Below the pieces are notes generated by a model, which worked only from the letters and a program-made list of their open reading frames with translations, was not told the DNA's origin and did no database searches. Source: BOG-994 sp049514215 (lineage in GTDB: Bacteria; Pseudomonadota; Gammaproteobacteria; Burkholderiales; Burkholderiaceae_D). Taken from it: a stretch of DNA of 64,000 nucleotides. Each line of letters opens with the position of its first letter. Position 1 is the first letter of the stretch. Location of the stretch: assembly GCA_049514215.1 (NCBI GenBank), contig JBEKVI010000005.1, positions 54,454-118,453 of the forward strand. Direction: 5' to 3'. Below are positions 1 through 10,746 of the stretch, piece by piece. The translations under genes were made by a program, and so were the position numbers.

Positions 1-789
1 TAGCGCACGGTACACAACCCCCGGTCGTTTGAGGTAGCGCATGGAGTGAGGCACGAGTGCGACCCCCAAGCCGCCAGCGACCAGACCGATGATCGTCTGC
101 ATCTGGACCGCCTCCTGCGCGATGAGGGGGCTTTGACCGCGTGCCGCGAAGGCCCCCAGTATGACGTCGTAGAACGCGGGCGCAAGTCGGCGTGGGAAGA
201 TCACCAAAGGCACACCTGCGAGCCGGGCGAGATCGAGCGCTCCGTGGGGCATCTTGCGCGCCAGCGCGCTAGGAAGGGCCGCGATAATCGAATCGCTGAG
301 GATAGGCCGATAGCAAAGGCTCGAACTGAGGTGGGCCGGAACCGGTGGGATCACCAGTCCCGCGTCGATTCGGCCATGGGCGAGATCCTCAAATTGCAGA
401 TCGCTTGTCGCCTCGCGCAAGGTCAGGCTCACCTCGGGAAAACGCCTCGAGAATTCGCGCAGAAGTTCGGGCAGCGCTGCATAGTCCGCGATCGAAACGA
501 AAGCCAGCGTCATGAAACCCGCCGCGCCGCGGGCGGCTTTGCGCACGCCCTCCTCCAAGGCGGATGCTTCTTCGAGCAGGTGCCTGGCGCGCGGCAAGAG
601 CCACGCTCCGGCGCTGGTGAGCCGCACACTACGCTGGGTCCGGTGAAACAGTTCTACGCCCAAACCGGATTCAATCTGCTTGATCTGTTGCGACAAAGGC
701 GGCTGGGTCATGCCCAGACGCTCGGCCGCATGGCCAAAATGCATCTCCTCGGCAAGGGCCACAAAATAGCGCAGTTGGCGCAAATCCAT
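1..789 (-). CDS. LysR-family transcriptional regulator (3' end cut by window edge)
   Basis: Reading the minus strand from an ATG at 789 gives 263 codons that stay open to base 1, so the C-terminus lies outside the window. The N-terminus is a classical LysR winged helix-turn-helix: it opens MDLRQLRYFVALAEE, continues with HFGHAAERLGMTQPPLSQQI at about residues 17-36, and then the linker with LFHRTQRSVRLTSAG. The rest matches a periplasmic-binding-protein-like effector domain. It is divergent from ilvD across a 126-bp gap, the usual layout for a LysR protein controlling its neighbour. The effector is unknown. The forward ORF over the same bases is only a shadow. Confidence 0.9.
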   Translation of the reverse strand, partial: MDLRQLRYFVALAEEMHFGHAAERLGMTQPPLSQQIKQIESGLGVELFHRTQRSVRLTSAGAWLLPRARHLLEEASALEEGVRKAARGAAGFMTLAFVSIADYAALPELLREFSRRFPEVSLTLREATSDLQFEDLAHGRIDAGLVIPPVPAHLSSSLCYRPILSDSIIAALPSALARKMPHGALDLARLAGVPLVIFPRRLAPAFYDVILGAFAARGQSPLIAQEAVQMQTIIGLVAGGLGVALVPHSMRYLKRPGVVYRAL

Positions 790-915
790 TGATATGTGAA
801 ACGAATCAAAAGTGCGGTTCCGATATATTGGACAGTGAGACGGTCTTTGTCCATCATGGCATCCTGAAACGCCGCCTGGCGGTCTGGACAGCCACGATCA
901 GAGGGGACAGAGGTC
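790..915. promoter_or_regulatory. divergent intergenic region between lysR-type gene and ilvD
   Basis: These 126 bp lie between the two divergent start codons and must hold both promoters. LysR proteins normally bind T-N11-A dyads in such gaps, but I could not single out one convincing site. The ilvD start has an AGAGGGGACAGAG purine stretch just upstream that can serve as its ribosome binding site. Confidence 0.5.
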
Positions 916-2607
916 ATGCCACATAACGAACGTTCCAAGCACATCACCCAAGGGGTCGCACGATCCCCCAACCGTTCGATGTACTACGCCATGGGCTACG
1001 CGAAGGAGGACTTCGACAAGCCCATGGTCGGGATTGCCAACGGCCACTCGACCATCACGCCTTGCAACTCCGGATTGCAGAAGCTCGCCGACGCTGCCAT
1101 CGCCGCGGTGACCGACAGCGGAGCCAACGCGCAGGTGTTTGGCACGCCCACGGTCTCCGATGGCATGTCAATGGGTACGGAGGGCATGAAATATTCCTTG
1201 ATCTCTCGCGAGGTCATTGCCGACTGCATCGAGACGGCTGTCATGGGTCAGTGGATGGACGGCTGTGTGGTTATCGGCGGCTGCGACAAGAACATGCCAG
1301 GCGGCATGATGGCGCTGGCTCGCACCAATGTCCCCGGAATTTATGTCTACGGAGGAACCATCCTTCCGGGCCACTACAAGGGCCAGGATCTGACGATCGT
1401 CTCGGCCTTTGAAGCCGTTGGCGAATTCAGCGCAGGCCGCATGAGCCAGCTCGATTTCGAGGAGATCGAAAAGCGCGCCTGTCCCTCCTCTGGATCCTGC
1501 GGAGGCATGTACACGGCCAACACCATGAGCTCCTCGTTCGAGGCATTGGGGATGAGTCTTCTGTACTCCTCGACGATGGCTAACCCCGCTGAGGAGAAGA
1601 CGGTTTCGGCGGCGCTTTCGGCGCGTACGCTGGTTCAAGCCATCCAGCGCAATATCAAGCCGCGCGACATCATCACCCGTGCCTCGATTGAGAACGCGGT
1701 CTCCGTGATCATGGCCATCGGGGGCTCGACCAATGCCGTCCTTCACTACCTTGCGATCGCCAATGCGGCCGAGGTCCCGTGGACCATCGACGATTTCGAA
1801 AGGATTCGTCGTCGAGTTCCCGTGCTGTGCGATCTCAAACCTTCGGGACGCTACGTCGCCACGGATTTGCACCAGGCAGGAGGAATTCCGGCGGTCATGC
1901 GGATACTCCTGTCGGCCGGACTCTTGCATGGTGACTGCCTCACGGTCACCGGCAGGACGCTCGCAGAAGAGCTCGACCAGAGCGCACGCGCTCCAAGCGA
2001 GCACCAAGAGGTGATACGACCGATCGAGACACCCCTTTATCCGCACGGGCATCTCGCAATCCTCAAGGGCAATCTCGCCCCGGAAGGCTGCGTGGCAAAA
2101 ATCACCGGCTTGAAGAATCCCGCGATCACGGGACCCGCGCGCGTGTTTGACTCAGAATACACGGCGATGGACGCGATCCTCGCGCGCCAGATCAAAGCCG
2201 GCGACGTCGTCGTGATTCGCTATGTGGGGCCTAGGGGTGGACCGGGGATGCCCGAGATGCTTGCCCCGACTTCGGCACTGACCGGCCAAGGCCTCGGAGA
2301 ATCGGTGGGACTCATCACCGACGGGCGCTTTTCTGGAGGAACCTGGGGCATGGTCGTAGGCCACGTGTCCCCCGAGGCCTTTGTGGGCGGAAACATCGCC
2401 TTGATCGAAGAGGGCGATTCGATCACGATCGATGCACACCAGCTCTTGCTCGAATTGAACGTGCCAGCGGGGGAACTCGAAGTGCGACGGGCGCGCTGGA
2501 CCGCCCCTAAGCCCCGTTATCAGTCGGGCGTGCTTGCGAAATACGCGGCTCTCGCCTCCACCGCAAGCCTCGGTGCCGTGACGGATCCGTCCCTCAAGCG
2601 CGTGTAG
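916..2607 (+). CDS. ilvD: dihydroxy-acid dehydratase
   Basis: The product (563 aa) dehydrates 2,3-dihydroxy-isovalerate and 2,3-dihydroxy-3-methylvalerate to the 2-oxo acids, the third common step of valine and isoleucine synthesis in the cytosol. The family signatures are clear: TPCNSG with C50, GGCDKNMPGG with C123, and CPSSGSCGGMYTAN with C195. These three cysteines are the Fe-S ligands in the IlvD/Edd family. The length fits the shorter IlvD class rather than the about 616-aa E. coli form. A C-terminal TDGRFSGGTWG motif is present. The ATG at 916 follows a purine-rich stretch. Its divergent LysR neighbour is a plausible regulator. Confidence 0.96.
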   Translation: MPHNERSKHITQGVARSPNRSMYYAMGYAKEDFDKPMVGIANGHSTITPCNSGLQKLADAAIAAVTDSGANAQVFGTPTVSDGMSMGTEGMKYSLISREVIADCIETAVMGQWMDGCVVIGGCDKNMPGGMMALARTNVPGIYVYGGTILPGHYKGQDLTIVSAFEAVGEFSAGRMSQLDFEEIEKRACPSSGSCGGMYTANTMSSSFEALGMSLLYSSTMANPAEEKTVSAALSARTLVQAIQRNIKPRDIITRASIENAVSVIMAIGGSTNAVLHYLAIANAAEVPWTIDDFERIRRRVPVLCDLKPSGRYVATDLHQAGGIPAVMRILLSAGLLHGDCLTVTGRTLAEELDQSARAPSEHQEVIRPIETPLYPHGHLAILKGNLAPEGCVAKITGLKNPAITGPARVFDSEYTAMDAILARQIKAGDVVVIRYVGPRGGPGMPEMLAPTSALTGQGLGESVGLITDGRFSGGTWGMVVGHVSPEAFVGGNIALIEEGDSITIDAHQLLLELNVPAGELEVRRARWTAPKPRYQSGVLAKYAALASTASLGAVTDPSLKRV

Positions 2608-2619
2608 AAGGCCGAACGC

Positions 2620-2856
2620 CTATCTGCGGGGGGGCTGGACGCGCTCGAGCGACTTCTTGATGCGATCCTGCTTGACCTTTTCGAGGTCCGAATGCGCTTT
2701 CTTCTTGTCCAAACCGAGCATCGGCTCGACGATTTCAAACCAGATCAAGCCCCCGGCGAAGGGCAATAGGACGATCCACCACGACCAGTGGGCAACCGGA
2801 CCAAATTCAAACCACTTCATGAGCAGGAGCACTGTCCCTAGCACGATGAAGACCAT
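2620..2856 (-). CDS. small Trp-rich membrane protein (TIGR04438-like)
   Basis: This is a 78-residue protein with two hydrophobic segments, about residues 1-15 and 24-45. A conserved-looking HWSWWIVLLPF stretch sits between them, and a charged Lys/Arg-rich cytoplasmic tail follows. It resembles the small Trp-rich protein family that I know mainly from betaproteobacteria; its function is unknown. It converges on ilvD with a 12-bp gap. The family assignment is from memory of the pattern, not a search. Confidence 0.75.
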   Translation of the reverse strand: MVFIVLGTVLLLMKWFEFGPVAHWSWWIVLLPFAGGLIWFEIVEPMLGLDKKKAHSDLEKVKQDRIKKSLERVQPPRR

Positions 2857-2986
2857 ATGCGTCCTCCCAATGCGAACCTACGCCAATATACATCCTAATG
2901 CCCGCACTCCCTAGGGGCGTTGTGGTTTCCGTTGCACTCAGGCTGCAGCCGGCGTCCGGGCCGAAACGCCCCCGTGCAGTGCAAAA

Positions 2987-3012
2987 GCCCGTTGGCCTGC
3001 ACGCAAACGGGC
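2987..3012 (-). terminator. second hairpin downstream of livK
   Basis: A 7-bp stem (GCCCGTT / AACGGGC) with a 12-base loop is followed on the minus strand by TTTTGC. It lies beyond a stronger hairpin and may act as a backup terminator for livK transcription. Confidence 0.45.
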
Positions 3013-3037
3013 TCTTGCCTGAGCTACCCGCCAAACA

Positions 3038-3064
3038 ACAAGAGCCGCTTGAAGCGGCTCTTGT
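3038..3064 (-). terminator. probable Rho-independent terminator of livK
   Basis: A perfect 13-bp inverted repeat (ACAAGAGCCGCTT with its complement) starts 23 bp after the livK stop and is followed on the minus strand by TTGTTGTTTGG. The stem is GC-rich and the tail is moderately T-rich. Confidence 0.7.
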
Positions 3065-3087
3065 CGGCTTGCATCGGAAACCGGGCG

Positions 3088-4233
3088 CTACTTCACCACG
3101 GCCAGACGATCGCGATTGCCACCCTTGTAGGTGTAAAGCGTCAAGGAGCCATCCTTGATGTCGCCGAACTCATCGAACGTGATGTGTCCGGTTACGCCGT
3201 TGTAGTCTTCCTTGGCCAGGAATGGCAGGTATTTGGCGGGATCAGCAGACCCTGCCTTTTTCATGGCATCGGCCATGACCATTACGGCGTCATACGTGTA
3301 CGGGGCATAGATTTCGACCTCGGTGCCAAACTTGGCCTTAAAGCGGGCCTTGAAGTCGTCCATCCCCTTTTCCTTATCGGGGCCAACACCACCGGCTTCG
3401 GCGCAGTACACCTGATCATCGCCCATGCCGTCACCGGCGAGCTTGGCGAGTTCAGGCGTGCAGATACCGTCTCCGCCAGCGACCTTGGCGCTGATTCCAA
3501 GCTGCTTCATCTGCCGGATGAGCGGTCCAGCCTGGGCATCCATACCGCCGTAGAAAATCAGATCCGGCTTCTTGCCTTTGATGGTGGTCAGAATCGCCTG
3601 GAAGTCGGTCGCGCTGTTGGTCGTGTATTCGGTATCGACGATCGTCGCTCCCGCCTTCTCGGCCGACTTCTTGAATTCGTTGGCTACGCCGTCACCGTAG
3701 GCTGTCTTGTCTGACACGACCGCGATGGTCTTGGCATGCAGCGTATTGACTGCATAGCGCCCGAGCGTACCCCCCAGTTGCCCGTCATTGGCCACGACGC
3801 GAAACGCGGTCTTGAAACCTTGCTGGGTGTACTTCGGATTGGTGGCCGAAGGGGAAATTTGAGGAATGCCGGCGTCAAAGTAGATTTTCGAGGCGGGAAT
3901 CGTGGTCCCGGAGTTCAGATGCCCAACAACGCCGTTGACCTTTTCGTCAACGAGCTTCTGGGCCGCTGCGGTGCCTTGCTTCGGATCGGCCGCGTCGTCC
4001 TCGGGTACAAGTTCGAATTTGACCTTCTTGCCGCCAATCGTGAACCCCTTGGAATTGAGGTCGTCGATCGCCAGCCGCGCGCCATTTTCGTTATCCTTGC
4101 CCAGATGGGCGATGTTCCCGGTAATCGGGGCAACATGGCCAATCTTGACGACTTCGTCGTCAGCTTGTGCTGGCGCCATGGCCGCAAAGCCGGCAGCCAG
4201 CGCCATACACATTAGTGTGGTTTGAAATTTCAT
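3088..4233 (-). CDS. livK: branched-chain amino-acid ABC transporter substrate-binding protein
   Basis: The product is a 381-aa periplasmic binding protein that would deliver Leu/Ile/Val-type substrates to LivHMGF. It begins MKFQTTLMCMALAAGFAAM and has a Sec signal peptide with a probable cut after AQA near residue 23. The mature part opens VKIGHVAPITGNIAHLGKD and contains the type I fold landmarks SPSATNP, VVSDKTAYGDG and FYGGMDAQAGP. The reading frame extends further upstream, but the ATG at 4233, with a GGAGAAG ribosome binding site and a following signal peptide, is clearly the start. The permease and ATPase genes lie about 4 kb away on the other strand beyond putA, so this gene is transcribed separately. 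Confidence 0.93.
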   Translation of the reverse strand: MKFQTTLMCMALAAGFAAMAPAQADDEVVKIGHVAPITGNIAHLGKDNENGARLAIDDLNSKGFTIGGKKVKFELVPEDDAADPKQGTAAAQKLVDEKVNGVVGHLNSGTTIPASKIYFDAGIPQISPSATNPKYTQQGFKTAFRVVANDGQLGGTLGRYAVNTLHAKTIAVVSDKTAYGDGVANEFKKSAEKAGATIVDTEYTTNSATDFQAILTTIKGKKPDLIFYGGMDAQAGPLIRQMKQLGISAKVAGGDGICTPELAKLAGDGMGDDQVYCAEAGGVGPDKEKGMDDFKARFKAKFGTEVEIYAPYTYDAVMVMADAMKKAGSADPAKYLPFLAKEDYNGVTGHITFDEFGDIKDGSLTLYTYKGGNRDRLAVVK

Positions 4234-4485
4234 CGCAATCTTCTCCGCTTCGAATGTATTAAGAGGTTTGACCGATCGCCCTAGGTCCAGAAGACACTCT
4301 GCGCTGCGCCGACATTCTCGGCGCACCGCTCTACTCCCCGGCGAACCGGCATAACTTACACGAAACGGGTCGCTCTGACTAGCGGGCGAGTCTGGCGCTT
4401 TGTGATAGAGACCCTGCGCCGAATCGATGTCCGAGGCGCTACCATTGCGAAGTTTCGATGTCCCCGCACCTTTTTGGGCCGCCCC

Positions 4486-7400
4486 ATGCTTTTTGATCTC
4501 GCGCTTGCGTCGCAAACACCCTTGCGTGCGGTACTAGACACGTACTATCGGGCACCGGAGCCCGAGTGTGTGACTCGCATGGCCGATTTGGCCACAGAAG
4601 ACGAGAGCTTTCGCCTCAGGGTTCGCACCGAGGCCGCAAGATTGGTGGTGGCCGTGCGCGACAAGCGCGCCCGCTCGGGCGGCGTGGACGCACTCATGCG
4701 CGAATTCTCCCTTTCGAGTGAAGAAGGCGTCGCGCTCATGTGCCTGGCCGAGGCGTTATTGCGCATTCCGGATCCGGAAACGCGCGACGCCCTCATTCGC
4801 GACAAGATCGGTGGTGGCGACTGGCATTCACATCTGGGGCGCAGCCCGTCTTTATTCGTCAACGCCGCCTCCTGGGGCTTGCTCATCACCGGGAAATTGA
4901 TCGCGACCCACAGCGCGCGCGGATTGTCCAGCGCCCTTGCACGACTCATCGGGCGAGGCGGCGAGCCCCTCATTCGCAGAGGAGTCGATCTCGCCATGCG
5001 CATGCTCGGGCGCCAGTTCGTCACGGGCGAGACCATCGAAGAAGCCATCGCCAACGGTTCGGCGTGTCGCGCCCGCGGCTATCGCTATTCCTACGACATG
5101 CTGGGCGAGGCGGCGCTTACGGCGCACGATGCACAAAAGTACTTTGACGCCTACGAGAACGCCATCCACGCGATTGGAGGACATGCCGGTCTTTTGGGCT
5201 TTGCGGCGCAAGACCAGGTCCGACTCGGTCCTGGGATCTCGGTCAAGCTCTCCGCGCTTCATCCGCGCTACAGCCGGGCGCAACGCAAGCGCGTCATCGA
5301 TGAACTGCTCCCCAGACTAAAGACGCTCGCCCGTCTTGCCCGCGACTACAACATCGGGCTGAACATCGATGCAGAGGAATCCGAGCGACTCGATCTTTCG
5401 CTCGATCTTCTCGAAATTCTGGCGCTCGATTCGGAACTCGCGCACTGGAACGGCCTGGGCTTCGTCGTGCAGGCCTACCAAAAGCGCGCGCCCTATGTGA
5501 TCGACTGGCTCATTGACCTCGCCCGTCGCTCCCAAGGCCCGAGCGAGCGCAAACTCATGATCCGTCTCGTCAAGGGCGCCTACTGGGATTCGGAGATCAA
5601 GCGTGCGCAAATCGACGGTCAGACCGACTATCCCGTCTATACGCGCAAGGTACACACCGACGTCGCCTACCAGGCCTGCGCCAAGAAGCTTCTTGGGGCG
5701 GCCGATGTCCTCTATCCCCAATTCGCCACGCACAACGCCTACACCCTCGCCTGGGTTCGCGAGTCGGCGAAGCTGGCTCGCGTTCGCGACGATGCGTTCG
5801 AGTTCCAGTGTCTGCACGGGATGGGCGAGACTCTTTATGATCAGGTTCTAGGACAGCCCGATAGTCCTGATCTCGCGTGTCGCATCTATGCCCCCGTGGG
5901 CACGCATGAGACGCTTCTGGCCTACCTGGTCCGACGACTGCTTGAAAATGGGGCCAACAGTTCCTTCGTCAATCGCATCGTCGATGAATCGGTCAGCATC
6001 GATACGCTCGTCTCCGATCCGGTCGAAACCGTTCGGGCGACGTGCGGCAGACCGCATCTCGCCATCCCCACGCCCCCCAACCTCTATCCTGACGGACGGA
6101 AGAATTCGCTCGGCTTTGACTGGTCCTCGGAGTCCGCTCTCAGGGAGCTGGACCGAGCGCTGTCGACTTTCGCCAGCCAGGAGTGGCAGGCTCATCCCAC
6201 TACACGGGTCGGCGAAGAAAACGCGCCGAACCAGGGGCTCTCGAACATCTGTAACCCCGCGGATCATCGCGATGTCGTGGGCAAAATGCGCAGCGCGTCC
6301 ATGGCCGACGTCGAGGCCGCGCTCGCGAGATCAGCTCAAGGGGCGCCCGGCTGGATGAAGCGGACCGGGGCTGCGCGCGCGCAGCGGCTCCTGGCCTGCA
6401 GCGACGCGCTGGAAGAGCACCGACTCGAACTGGCCGCGCTTGCGGTCCGGGAGGCGGGCAAATCATTGGGCAATGCCCTAGGTGAGGTCCGCGAGGCAGT
6501 CGATTTCTGTCGCTACTACGCAAGCCAAGTCGCCGGCCTCGAGGAAGGCACGAGCGCAGATCTCCGTCCCATCGTGTGCATTTCACCGTGGAATTTCCCT
6601 CTGGCGATTTTTACTGGCCAGGTGGTCGCAGCGCTCGCGGCAGGACGCTGTGTGCTCGCCAAACCCGCCGAGCAGACTCCCCTCATCGCGGCCCGGGCAG
6701 TTGAGCTCTTTCACGGCGCCGGCATTCCCGAAGACGTCCTGCAGATCGTCCCCGGTGATGGCACCGTGGGGGCAGCGTTGGTGGCGGCGCCGGGCATCGG
6801 GGGGGTGCTCTTTACCGGTTCCACTGAAGTCGCCCGCGGCATCGCGGCTACGTTGACCAAAGCACCGGGCGAACGCGTCCTCGTCGCTGAAACAGGCGGA
6901 CAAAACGCCCTGATCGTCGATTCCAGCGCATTGGCCGAGCAAGTGGTCCAGGATATTGTGACCTCGGCTTTCGACAGCGCAGGCCAAAGATGTTCGGCGC
7001 TCCGCCTGCTTTGCGTCCAGGAGGACGTGGCCGAATCGATCGTCTCGATGCTCAAGGGCGCGATGGCGGAACTCTCGCTGGGCAATCCCGCAGTGCTCGC
7101 CTGCGATATCGGCCCCGTGATCGACGGTGAGGCCAAAAAGCGCCTCCTCGACTACATCGCGCGCATGAAATCACGGGGTCACCGCGTCACGCAGCTTGAC
7201 GCCTCTCCGAAGACCGATTGGGGGACTTTTGTCGCGCCCACACTCATTGAAATCGAGGCCGTCAGCGATCTCGAAGGCGAAGTCTTCGGACCGGTGTTAC
7301 ATGTGCTGCGCTACCGATTTGGCGAAATCGAGTCGGTGGTTGATGCCGTCAATCGGACGGGGTATGGCCTGACCATGGGAGTGCACAGCCGCGTTGACGA

Positions 7401-8178
7401 ACACATCCACGCAGTCGCTGCGCGAGCGAAGGTCGGCAATCTCTATGTCAACCGCAACATGGTCGGTGCGGTCGTGGGCGTACAACCGTTTGGTGGCGAG
7501 GGCCTCTCGGGCACCGGGCCCAAAGCAGGCGGACCACTGTATCTGGCGAGGCTGGGTGGTCCATTGGGCCAAGAGCTCCTAAAGTCGGTAACGCACTCTG
7601 AGGTAGACGACGCGCAACCTCACGTGATGGCAGTAGCGCAACGCCTTAACGCGTGGAACACGGCCCTCGAGCAGACGAACACCCTTGCCTCTGGGGAACG
7701 CCAAGCCGCGGCCTTGGCAGCCGAGCGCGGCGCAAAGAGAAATCTCATCGGACGTACTTGCCTTCTGCCGGGCCCGACCGGGGAAAACAATATTCTGTGG
7801 TTTAGCCCGCGCGAGAAAGTCGCCTGCGACGCTCAGGACCGATCCGAGCTTCTTTCGCAGATCGCGGCCGTTCTCGCCTGCGGGGGGCGACCGTTCGCCA
7901 GCCGTGTGCTCCTACCCGAATCGTTAAGAGAGTTCGTTGGCGAAATCGCCGATGAAACCGGATTTGATGCCGTGCTCGTCTCCGGCGCGGCACCTGAGCG
8001 CAATAGCCGATGGAGTGTCGGTACGGCCGCAAAAGATGAACCGATCTTACCCGTGATCATCTGGCCCAACGCCGAGAATGAAACGGTCGGGCTCTATCGG
8101 CTCTTTCATGAACGCACCGTCAGCACCAATACCGCCGCAGCGGGTGGCAATGCCTCGCTCATGACGCTGGAAGACTAG
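4486..8178 (+). CDS. putA: bifunctional proline dehydrogenase / pyrroline-5-carboxylate dehydrogenase, lacking the N-terminal DNA-binding domain
   Basis: The product (1230 aa from the ATG at 4486) oxidises proline to glutamate: FAD-dependent proline dehydrogenase, then NAD-dependent P5C dehydrogenase. The dehydrogenase half carries EFSLSSEEGVALMCLAEALL, KLSALHPRYSRAQ, NIDAEESERL and RLVKGAYWDSEIKRAQ. The aldehyde dehydrogenase half carries ETGGQNALIVD and GQRCSALR with the catalytic Cys at residue 836. A further C-terminal ALDH-like domain of about 170 residues follows. Compared with E. coli PutA, homology begins after the ribbon-helix-helix domain, so this is a non-repressor PutA. An ATG at 4402 is in frame, but the 28 extra residues do not resemble a ribbon-helix-helix. 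Confidence 0.94.
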   Translation: MLFDLALASQTPLRAVLDTYYRAPEPECVTRMADLATEDESFRLRVRTEAARLVVAVRDKRARSGGVDALMREFSLSSEEGVALMCLAEALLRIPDPETRDALIRDKIGGGDWHSHLGRSPSLFVNAASWGLLITGKLIATHSARGLSSALARLIGRGGEPLIRRGVDLAMRMLGRQFVTGETIEEAIANGSACRARGYRYSYDMLGEAALTAHDAQKYFDAYENAIHAIGGHAGLLGFAAQDQVRLGPGISVKLSALHPRYSRAQRKRVIDELLPRLKTLARLARDYNIGLNIDAEESERLDLSLDLLEILALDSELAHWNGLGFVVQAYQKRAPYVIDWLIDLARRSQGPSERKLMIRLVKGAYWDSEIKRAQIDGQTDYPVYTRKVHTDVAYQACAKKLLGAADVLYPQFATHNAYTLAWVRESAKLARVRDDAFEFQCLHGMGETLYDQVLGQPDSPDLACRIYAPVGTHETLLAYLVRRLLENGANSSFVNRIVDESVSIDTLVSDPVETVRATCGRPHLAIPTPPNLYPDGRKNSLGFDWSSESALRELDRALSTFASQEWQAHPTTRVGEENAPNQGLSNICNPADHRDVVGKMRSASMADVEAALARSAQGAPGWMKRTGAARAQRLLACSDALEEHRLELAALAVREAGKSLGNALGEVREAVDFCRYYASQVAGLEEGTSADLRPIVCISPWNFPLAIFTGQVVAALAAGRCVLAKPAEQTPLIAARAVELFHGAGIPEDVLQIVPGDGTVGAALVAAPGIGGVLFTGSTEVARGIAATLTKAPGERVLVAETGGQNALIVDSSALAEQVVQDIVTSAFDSAGQRCSALRLLCVQEDVAESIVSMLKGAMAELSLGNPAVLACDIGPVIDGEAKKRLLDYIARMKSRGHRVTQLDASPKTDWGTFVAPTLIEIEAVSDLEGEVFGPVLHVLRYRFGEIESVVDAVNRTGYGLTMGVHSRVDEHIHAVAARAKVGNLYVNRNMVGAVVGVQPFGGEGLSGTGPKAGGPLYLARLGGPLGQELLKSVTHSEVDDAQPHVMAVAQRLNAWNTALEQTNTLASGERQAAALAAERGAKRNLIGRTCLLPGPTGENNILWFSPREKVACDAQDRSELLSQIAAVLACGGRPFASRVLLPESLREFVGEIADETGFDAVLVSGAAPERNSRWSVGTAAKDEPILPVIIWPNAENETVGLYRLFHERTVSTNTAAAGGNASLMTLED

Positions 8179-8481
8179 TGCATCTGAGCCGGTCGCCTTG
8201 GCCCAGGCCAGAAAAACGACTCGTGTATTCCCCAGTTGGTAGGAGTCCATTTCGTGGTTAGAATCGGCAACCCGCGTCAACGTGCTGGACCCCGACCCGA
8301 GCTGGCCTCTTGAGGGTGATCAAGAGCAACTGGCTCAAAAATTGCAAGGGCCTGCGCACGCTCTATGAACTCGCGGTTTTTAAGGAAGTCGAGCCATGAC
8401 CGGCCAAAGAGCCGGGCAAGGGTCAACTCGATGAGCGGGTGTCTGTGCACGGGATTGGCGACTTAACGATACAGGAGAGGC
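8179..8481. other. 303-bp gap between putA and livH
   Basis: I see no convincing gene here. A short reading frame of about 29 codons runs into a stop near 8399 but resembles nothing I know. The gap should contain the livHMGF promoter. An AGGAGAGG ribosome binding site (8472-8479) lies just before livH. Confidence 0.5.
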
Positions 8482-9411
8482 ATGGACATCTTCTTTCAGC
8501 AGATCATCAACGGGTTGGTCTTGGGTGCCATCTATGCGCTCGTCGCGCTGGGCTACACCATGGTCTATGGGATCCTGAGCCTGATCAACTTCGCGCACGG
8601 GGACGTGTTGATGGTTGGTGCATTGACCGCCTACGCCACGGTCGTGGGCGTACAGAGCATCGCGCCCAATCTCCCCGGGCCGGTCGTCCTGTTCATCGGG
8701 CTCATCGTGGCCATTCCGGTGTGCGTGATCGTGAACGTCTTGATCGAGCGCCTTGCCTATCGACCGCTACGCAACGCGCCCCGTCTGGCGCCGCTCATCA
8801 CGGCCATCGGGGTCTCGCTGCTCTTGCAGACCGGCGCCATGATCATCTTCGGGCGGAACTACAAGGTGTTTCCCGCGCTCATGCCTCAGTCGCCGGTCAA
8901 CTTCATCGGCGCATCGATCACCCCCACACAGATCCTGATCCTGGCGCTTGCAGCGATCATGATGGTGGGACTCGTGCTGTTGGTGGAACGCACCAAGCTC
9001 GGTCGGGCGATGCGCGCCACGGCAGAGAATCCGCGCATCGCAAGCCTGATGGGCGTCGACGCCAATTCCGTCATCGTCGCCACCTTTGCGATCGGCGCTG
9101 CCCTGGCTGCGGTCGCAGGAGTGCTCGTGGCCGCCAACTATTCGATCGCCCACTTCTATATGGGCTTCATTCCGGGTCTGAAGGCATTCACGGCCGCCGT
9201 GCTCGGGGGGATCGGCAATCTCTACGGTGCGATGGTGGGCGGTCTGCTCCTGGGAATCATCGAAAGTCTGGGAGCGGGGTACATCGGTCAGCTCACGGGC
9301 GGTTTTTTCGGCAGCAACTATCAGGACATCTTCGCCTTCGTGGTCCTCATCGTGGTCCTCACACTCAGGCCTTCGGGGATCATGGGAGAACGTGTGGCGG
9401 ATCGGGCGTAG
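8482..9411 (+). CDS. livH: branched-chain amino-acid ABC transporter permease LivH
   Basis: The product is a 309-aa inner-membrane permease with about eight hydrophobic segments. It starts MDIFFQQIINGLVLGAIYAL and carries GYTMVYGILSLINFAHGD, the hallmark N-terminal region of LivH. The later LGRAMRATAENPRIASLMG loop is the contact segment for the ATPases. It is the first gene of a livH-livM-livG-livF unit with gaps of 72 bp and then single-base overlaps. An AGGAGAGG ribosome binding site precedes the ATG. Confidence 0.95.
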   Translation: MDIFFQQIINGLVLGAIYALVALGYTMVYGILSLINFAHGDVLMVGALTAYATVVGVQSIAPNLPGPVVLFIGLIVAIPVCVIVNVLIERLAYRPLRNAPRLAPLITAIGVSLLLQTGAMIIFGRNYKVFPALMPQSPVNFIGASITPTQILILALAAIMMVGLVLLVERTKLGRAMRATAENPRIASLMGVDANSVIVATFAIGAALAAVAGVLVAANYSIAHFYMGFIPGLKAFTAAVLGGIGNLYGAMVGGLLLGIIESLGAGYIGQLTGGFFGSNYQDIFAFVVLIVVLTLRPSGIMGERVADRA

Positions 9412-9483
9412 GTTTTTGTCCGAGACGAGAAGACTTAGGGATCTGGCCAGCGAGCTGGACGACAACATCTGGGGAACCCACCA

Positions 9484-10745
<1,262 letters not shown>

Positions 10746-10746
<1 letters not shown>

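Noticed and set aside
46..792. 248-codon plus-strand frame at the window start
   Set aside because: The minus strand of the same bases encodes a clear LysR regulator, and the plus frame shows no domain.
1168..2052. 294-codon minus-strand frame inside ilvD
   Set aside because: It is an antisense shadow of a strongly conserved enzyme, with Arg/His-rich text and no motif.
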